In this document: one piece after another, positions 59,869 to 64,000 of the stretch
Numbering within the stretch: position 1 is the stretch's first letter
Layout: each line of letters opens with the position of its first letter
Assembly: GCA_023663635.1 (NCBI GenBank)
Contig: JAMPHD010000010.1
Location: 1-64,000 of the forward strand
DNA: 64,000 bases
Direction of reading: 5' to 3'
DNA from: Acetatifactor muris
Lineage (GTDB): Bacteria; Bacillota; Clostridia; Lachnospirales; Lachnospiraceae
Notes under the pieces: model-generated
Seen by the model: the letters and a program-made list of their open reading frames with translations, nothing else
Database searches by the model: none
What the model was told of the DNA's origin: nothing
Program-made: the position numbers and the translations under genes

Positions 59869-61710
59869 ATGGAAAAGACATTTGTAGTAAATATCATTCA
59901 TCGTCCGGAGATGGTACCCGAGTACGCGGAGAAAGTCACCGGACAGGGCAAGGCGGAGGATATCGGCAGAAAAGCGCTCCTGACGGAGTCTCTGGATATC
60001 TTCAAATTTCAGCAGGACACCGCCCACAAGAACGGCCTGAAGGTCACGATCCAAATGACCTATGCCAGCCTGTTCAACGACGAGGCCGTGGAGATTGCCA
60101 AGGAGCATCACGCCAAATACGGGGACGAGATCGCGCTCTCCCTGTTGGGGCTCCCCTGCACGGAATTTCGCGAGAAATACAAGACCAAGGATTTCTGTAT
60201 CTGGATGTTCTCCATGGAGGACAAGAAGAGCATCGTGGATGACGTGTTCGGCAAATTCCACGACAGGTTCGGATTTTACCCCGAGTCCACGGGCTCGTAT
60301 TATATGGACGCGGATCTGACCAATTATATCAAGGAGAAATATCCGCAGGTCAAATGCGCCGTGGCCACCTGTTGGGAGGAGGGCCCCAAGGCGTATCACA
60401 CCTGCAATAATTCCTGGTATACGCTCTTTGACGGCGGCCCTTGGAATCCTTGGATCCCCTCCAAACAGAACACCCATGCCCCCGCCGCCAATGAGGCGGA
60501 GGACAGCGGCATCGTGGCGATCCCCCATCTGTCAAGGGATTTGCTCGCGTGCTATGACGGCAACGGTTCCAATTTCGGGACCCATCCCCAGAATGTGCTG
60601 CGCGGCATGATCTATGACACCAAGACTTGGGAGTACCCTTATCTGTATAATCTGATCGATCAGTACAGACATTTGGAAAAATACAACAACGGTTACTCCT
60701 ACAATATGATGTTTGTGGGGCCCGGCTGGCTGAACAAGATGGGGCGCTGGGAACAGCCCTATGAGCTGTTGAAGAAATCCTATGAGGACGGCATGGCGTA
60801 CTACGGCCAACTGAAGAAGGAAGGCCGACTGGTGGATATGACCATGGCGGAGTTCGCGGATTTTTACCGCGCCAACAAATCCTACACCGAGCCGGAGTGC
60901 GCGCTGTGGAAAGATATCCTCTACGGATCCGACAAACAGATCTTCTGGTACGCGGATCCCTATATGAGAGCCTGTGTCAATATGGATCAGGGCGGCGCCA
61001 TTGTGGATCTGCGGCCCTACGCGGCCAAGCTGCGTTGGGAGGTGGGCATTGGCACGAAACATGTGCAGGATGCCTCCTATCCTTTCCTGATCCAGGAGAA
61101 ATACCGGGCGGGCTACTTTACCCATTACGCCGGGGAGGGCACCGTGCGCAGCGCCAAGATCTGCCACAACGGCGAGGAGGTGGATCTGTGTCTGTGCCGG
61201 ACCCACGCGAGTTTCTCGCAAGAGGGCGGCACCAGAATTTTGACACTGGACCCCGTGGACATCGAGTTTGATGATCTGACGGTCAAATTACAGACGCGGG
61301 TGTGTTTCGAGGAGGGAGCCTCCAATATCCGCATGGAGCGCAGAGTGCTTGAGATGAGCGATCCCGACGCGGAGGTGACGATCCATGAATATATGGTGGG
61401 CTGCTATGGCACCACGGAGTATCCCGAGGATATGACGGGGATCACGCTGCAGGTGTCCGACGGCAGCAGGACAGAGGAGATCAGCTATGTATACAAATGC
61501 CGTGAGGCCTCCATGGCGGGCGGCAGAGCCGCATGCGCGGTGATCCCCGCGATCGGGACCAAAGTCTCCCTCACCGCTGATGCCGCGGACGGCGAGGCCT
61601 ATATCCGGGAGGGCTATGCGTTCTCACCCATGTTCACGTTGGGATACCGCAAACAGGTTCACGATAAGGAGGTATTGACGACATGGCTCAATCTGGAAAA
61701 GGCAAATTAA
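59869..61710 (+). CDS. Unrecognised 613-aa protein of the galactoside operon
   Basis: A large soluble protein with no signal peptide or membrane segment. The first 330 residues look like an alpha/beta enzyme core, for example FVVNIIHRPEMVPEYAEKVT, FHDRFGFYPESTGSYYMDAD and CWEEGPKAYHTCNNSWYTLF. Acidic and histidine residues are scattered as in glycosidase or NodB-type barrels. From about 370 it is beta-rich (VDLRPYAAKLRWEVGIGTKH, then VDLCLCRTHASFSQEGGTRI). I cannot name the family. It lies ten bases after the permease genes with GGGAGG before the ATG, and just before a GH42 enzyme. A cytoplasmic carbohydrate-active enzyme is likely, but inferred from context. Confidence 0.8.
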   Translation: MEKTFVVNIIHRPEMVPEYAEKVTGQGKAEDIGRKALLTESLDIFKFQQDTAHKNGLKVTIQMTYASLFNDEAVEIAKEHHAKYGDEIALSLLGLPCTEFREKYKTKDFCIWMFSMEDKKSIVDDVFGKFHDRFGFYPESTGSYYMDADLTNYIKEKYPQVKCAVATCWEEGPKAYHTCNNSWYTLFDGGPWNPWIPSKQNTHAPAANEAEDSGIVAIPHLSRDLLACYDGNGSNFGTHPQNVLRGMIYDTKTWEYPYLYNLIDQYRHLEKYNNGYSYNMMFVGPGWLNKMGRWEQPYELLKKSYEDGMAYYGQLKKEGRLVDMTMAEFADFYRANKSYTEPECALWKDILYGSDKQIFWYADPYMRACVNMDQGGAIVDLRPYAAKLRWEVGIGTKHVQDASYPFLIQEKYRAGYFTHYAGEGTVRSAKICHNGEEVDLCLCRTHASFSQEGGTRILTLDPVDIEFDDLTVKLQTRVCFEEGASNIRMERRVLEMSDPDAEVTIHEYMVGCYGTTEYPEDMTGITLQVSDGSRTEEISYVYKCREASMAGGRAACAVIPAIGTKVSLTADAADGEAYIREGYAFSPMFTLGYRKQVHDKEVLTTWLNLEKAN

Positions 61711-61895
61711 ACTTCAGATGCCCTTCCTGTTTCATGCGGGATCTGGATATCGACATGTTTTACGACAAGGATAAAAAGGAATATTACTGCATACGCTGTC
61801 AGTATACCGGGACGGAACAGGATGTGTTGGAGAAAAACGAGATGGTGCGTTTTCGCTATCGCAGGATGATGGAGCGCATCACGGATTTCGACTGA
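61683..61895 (+). CDS. Small zinc-ribbon protein, 70 aa
   Basis: A 70-residue protein with two cysteine pairs, CPSC (near residue 13) and CIRC (near residue 37), spaced as a zinc ribbon, then a charged helical tail (RFRYRRMMERITDFD). It overlaps the end of the 613-aa gene by 28 bases in another frame, with AAGGAGG ten bases upstream, so the two are translationally coupled. The family is unknown to me; it could be a nucleic-acid-binding or a metal-delivery accessory. Confidence 0.75.
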   Translation: MAQSGKGKLNFRCPSCFMRDLDIDMFYDKDKKEYYCIRCQYTGTEQDVLEKNEMVRFRYRRMMERITDFD

Positions 61896-61906
61896 CACGG
61901 GAAGAG

Positions 61907-61937
61907 GCGGGCGCCAATGCGGTGGCAGGGCGCCCGC
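61907..61937 (+). terminator. GC-rich hairpin before the GH42 gene
   Basis: GCGGGCGCC (61907-61915) and GGCGCCCGC (61929-61937) pair perfectly but are followed by TGTTGAGG, without a T tract. It is more likely an mRNA stability or attenuation element than a full terminator. The GH42 ribosome binding site (GAGGAGAG) begins right after it. Confidence 0.5.
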
Positions 61938-61954
61938 TGTTGAGGAGAGACGGA

Positions 61955-64000
61955 ATGGAGAGACAGATATTGTTTCCGCAGATCAAGGGAATCCTTCACG
62001 GCGGCGATTACAATCCGGAGCAGTGGTTGGACAGACCGGACATCCTTGAGGAGGACATCCGGATGATGAAGAAGGCGGGCATGAACAGCGCCACGTTGGG
62101 GGTCTTCTCATGGTCGGCCTACGAGCCACGGGAGGGCGAGTATCATTTTGAATGGCTGACGGAATGCGTGGACCGCTTATATGAGAACGGGATTTACACG
62201 ATCCTGGCCACGCCGAGCGGCGCGAAACCTGTCTGGTTGGATGAGAAATATCCGGAGGCGCTGCGGGTGGATGCCTATGGCGTGCGCAGCCATCACGGCG
62301 TGCGGCACAATCACTGCATGTCCTCCGCGCTGTATCGCGAGAAAGTCAGAAATATCGTCACGAGGCTCCACAAAGCCGTGGGGGATCATCCCGGGGTGAT
62401 ACTCTGGCATATCTCAAATGAGTTTGGCGGGGAGTGCTATTGCCCGCTGTGCGTAAAGCGTTTTCAGGAATATCTGTCTCACAGATTTGACGGGGATATC
62501 GACCGCCTGAACCATGCGTGGTGGACGCCCTTTTGGAGCCACCGGTATGAGCGTTTCGACCAGATCGAGCCGCCCTATCAAAACGGCGAGTACAGCATTA
62601 TGGGCCTGAAATTGGAGTGGCGCAGATTCACCACTTGGAACATGACGGATTATATGCGCTCGGAGATCGATCTGCTGCGGGAACTGACGCCCGATCGCCC
62701 CGTGACCACCAATTTCATGCAGCTCTATGAGGGGCTGGATTACAGGAAGATGGCGGAGTATTTGGATGTGATCTCCTGGGACTCTTATCCCTGTCTGCAC
62801 AATGACTATGAGAGCCTGTGGGACACCATGACCCGCAATGCCTTCGACCATGCGGTGATGCGCGGCATGAAAAGAGATAAGCCTTTCATGCTGATGGAGA
62901 GCGCCCCGGGATTGGTGAACTGGCACAGATACAATAAGCTCAAGCGCCCGGGCATACACCGGCTGTTCTCCATCCATGCGCTGGCCTGCGGTTCGGATAC
63001 GGTGCAATACTTTCAGTGGAGAAAGAGCAGAGGATCCTATGAACAGTATCACGGCGCGGTGGTGGATCATCTGGGAAGGGACGACACCCGGATCTTCAGA
63101 GAAGTGGAGGCGCTCGGCGCGGAGTTAAAACGTCTGGAACCCGTGGCCGGCAGCACGGTCCGGGCCCGGGTGGCCCTGATCCTGGACTGGGACGTGATGT
63201 GGGCGATCCGGGATATGAGGGGACTCGCCGATGAGACCAAGCGCTATGAGGAGACCTGTGCCGAAATCTACCGGACCTTGCTCGGGTTGGGAGTGGATGT
63301 GGATGTCATAAATCAGACGGACACCTTCGAGGGATATCGCGTGATCGTGGCTCCCATGCTCTATCTGTTAAAGGAGGGTGTGGCGGAGCGGATGAAAGCC
63401 TTTGTGGAGAATGGCGGGGAGCTGATGGCCACTTATCTCACGGGCTATGTGGACGACAATGCGCTCTGTTTCTTGGGCGGATTTCCCGGGGACGGGTTGA
63501 ACGAACTGTTCGGCGTGGTCAGTGAGGAGATCGACACCCTCTATCCCTCCGACAGAAACGGCGTGCGTTTCGCGGATGAGTCGTTGCGGGAAGGTTGCGC
63601 GGAGGACGGGAGCGGAAAGCGTGCGGAGGGCGAGAGCGGAGATCGGGCGCAGGAAGGAATCGGGGACTGCGCCGAGGGAGAGGTCAGAGACTACGCGGAG
63701 CGGCTCAGGGTAACCCGCGCGGGTGTGCTCGGCACATATACCTCCGATTTCTACGCGGGGGAACCGGCCGTCACCGAGCGGGCACAGGGCAGGGGCCATG
63801 CCCTCTATGTGGGATGCAGGCTCTCCGTGGGATCCATGCGGAATCTGTTCGCTCGGATGTTGGACCGCGCGGAGGTGGAGAGACGCGCGCTCCCGGAGGG
63901 AGTGGAGTATCATGTGCGCTGCGGCGACGGGCACAGATACGAATTCTTATTTAACATGACGGACCGGCCTGCGGAGATTTTGGATGTCCGGGGCATCGAT
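61955..64000 (+). CDS. GH42 beta-galactosidase (3' end beyond the window)
   Basis: 682 codons are visible and the frame is still open at the window end. The TIM barrel has GGDYNPEQW at the start, acid/base Glu156 in HISNEFGGECYC and nucleophile Glu315 in MLMESAPGL. A Cys cluster (HNHCMS and GGECYCPLC) matches the zinc site of GH42 enzymes. The trimerisation domain from about residue 395 carries an unusual 8-residue repeat insert at 548-582. There is no signal peptide, so substrate is cleaved in the cytoplasm after import. Released galactose would feed GalK and GalT. GH42 enzymes act on galacto-oligosaccharides or lacto-N-type links; which is not clear. Confidence 0.94.
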   Translation, partial: MERQILFPQIKGILHGGDYNPEQWLDRPDILEEDIRMMKKAGMNSATLGVFSWSAYEPREGEYHFEWLTECVDRLYENGIYTILATPSGAKPVWLDEKYPEALRVDAYGVRSHHGVRHNHCMSSALYREKVRNIVTRLHKAVGDHPGVILWHISNEFGGECYCPLCVKRFQEYLSHRFDGDIDRLNHAWWTPFWSHRYERFDQIEPPYQNGEYSIMGLKLEWRRFTTWNMTDYMRSEIDLLRELTPDRPVTTNFMQLYEGLDYRKMAEYLDVISWDSYPCLHNDYESLWDTMTRNAFDHAVMRGMKRDKPFMLMESAPGLVNWHRYNKLKRPGIHRLFSIHALACGSDTVQYFQWRKSRGSYEQYHGAVVDHLGRDDTRIFREVEALGAELKRLEPVAGSTVRARVALILDWDVMWAIRDMRGLADETKRYEETCAEIYRTLLGLGVDVDVINQTDTFEGYRVIVAPMLYLLKEGVAERMKAFVENGGELMATYLTGYVDDNALCFLGGFPGDGLNELFGVVSEEIDTLYPSDRNGVRFADESLREGCAEDGSGKRAEGESGDRAQEGIGDCAEGEVRDYAERLRVTRAGVLGTYTSDFYAGEPAVTERAQGRGHALYVGCRLSVGSMRNLFARMLDRAEVERRALPEGVEYHVRCGDGHRYEFLFNMTDRPAEILDVRGID
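63596..63700 (+). repeat. In-frame 24-bp tandem repeat inside the GH42 gene
   Basis: Units of eight codons encode CAEDGSGK, RAEGESGD, RAQEGIGD, CAEGEVRD and a final YAE, with 24-base period. The insert is hydrophilic and probably a surface loop. Confidence 0.7.

Noticed and set aside
61907..61937. Full terminator before the GH42 gene
   Set aside because: No T tract follows, and the GH42 gene has no separate promoter that I can see; read-through seems required.

Overview
The window is a 64 kb stretch of bacterial chromosome. Apart from the AT-richer first ~350 bases it is fairly GC-rich, densely coding, and rich in AAAGGAGG-type ribosome binding sites. Gene content points to a flagellated, anaerobic member of the Clostridia, most likely Lachnospiraceae. 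Supporting signs are the cdaA-cdaR-glmM operon, an mbl-flhO-flhP-type locus, a Spo0A effector domain, DUF3048 and DUF212 proteins, and a galactoside ABC transporter with a GH42 beta-galactosidase. The assignment is from gene content only. No rRNA, tRNA, CRISPR array, insertion sequence or prophage was recognised.

Layout. 1-420: an AT-rich edge with the end of one unknown gene, a 55-aa gene and a terminator. 494-6509: CPBP protease, acyl-ACP thioesterase, CvfB-like S1 protein, ArAE-type membrane protein, a divergent DUF6892-like gene, two BspA-type leucine-rich-repeat lipoproteins and a YjfB motility peptide. 6719-12050: a PucR-type regulator, then ftsE-ftsX-M23 hydrolase-CtpA protease (division and cell-wall remodelling). 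12242-17139: uvrB-uvrA. 17158-22107: chemoreceptor, mbl, two rod/hook proteins and a FlgJ-like rod-binding protein. 22213-30676: recD2, comF, yvyF, two uncharacterised membrane proteins, then cdaA-cdaR-glmM. 30844-34526: HPr, leuA and, on the minus strand, DUF3048 and DUF212 genes. 34755-37858: a PAS-GGDEF-EAL protein, a GtrB-type glycosyltransferase and a stand-alone Spo0A DNA-binding domain.

38066-49074 is an exopolysaccharide locus. It holds a split DUF6077-like membrane protein, glycosyltransferases, an initiating phosphosugar transferase behind a 280-base repeat-rich leader, a Wzz-like protein with a degenerate kinase-like tail, an EpsG-like polymerase and a double-GT4 fusion. 49078-51715 holds an XRE regulator, an M56 protease/BlaI pair and a small secreted protein with a perfect consensus promoter and a BlaI-like dyad.

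51809-64000 is a galactoside regulon: galK-galT on the minus strand, and a LacI regulator, solute-binding protein, two permeases, an unrecognised 613-aa protein, a 70-aa zinc-ribbon protein and a GH42 beta-galactosidase (cut by the window end) on the plus strand. Three copies of a TTGCGCAA-type operator sit at the galK, lacI and binding-protein promoters. They make this a self-contained uptake, hydrolysis and galactose-1-phosphate pathway under one repressor. The best leads for undescribed biology are the 613-aa protein with its overlapping zinc-ribbon partner, the stand-alone Spo0A domain with 0A-box-like sites, the repeat-rich EPS leader, and the secreted peptide apparently controlled by the BlaI/M56 pair. 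In-frame short tandem repeats in three unrelated proteins are a further shared theme.
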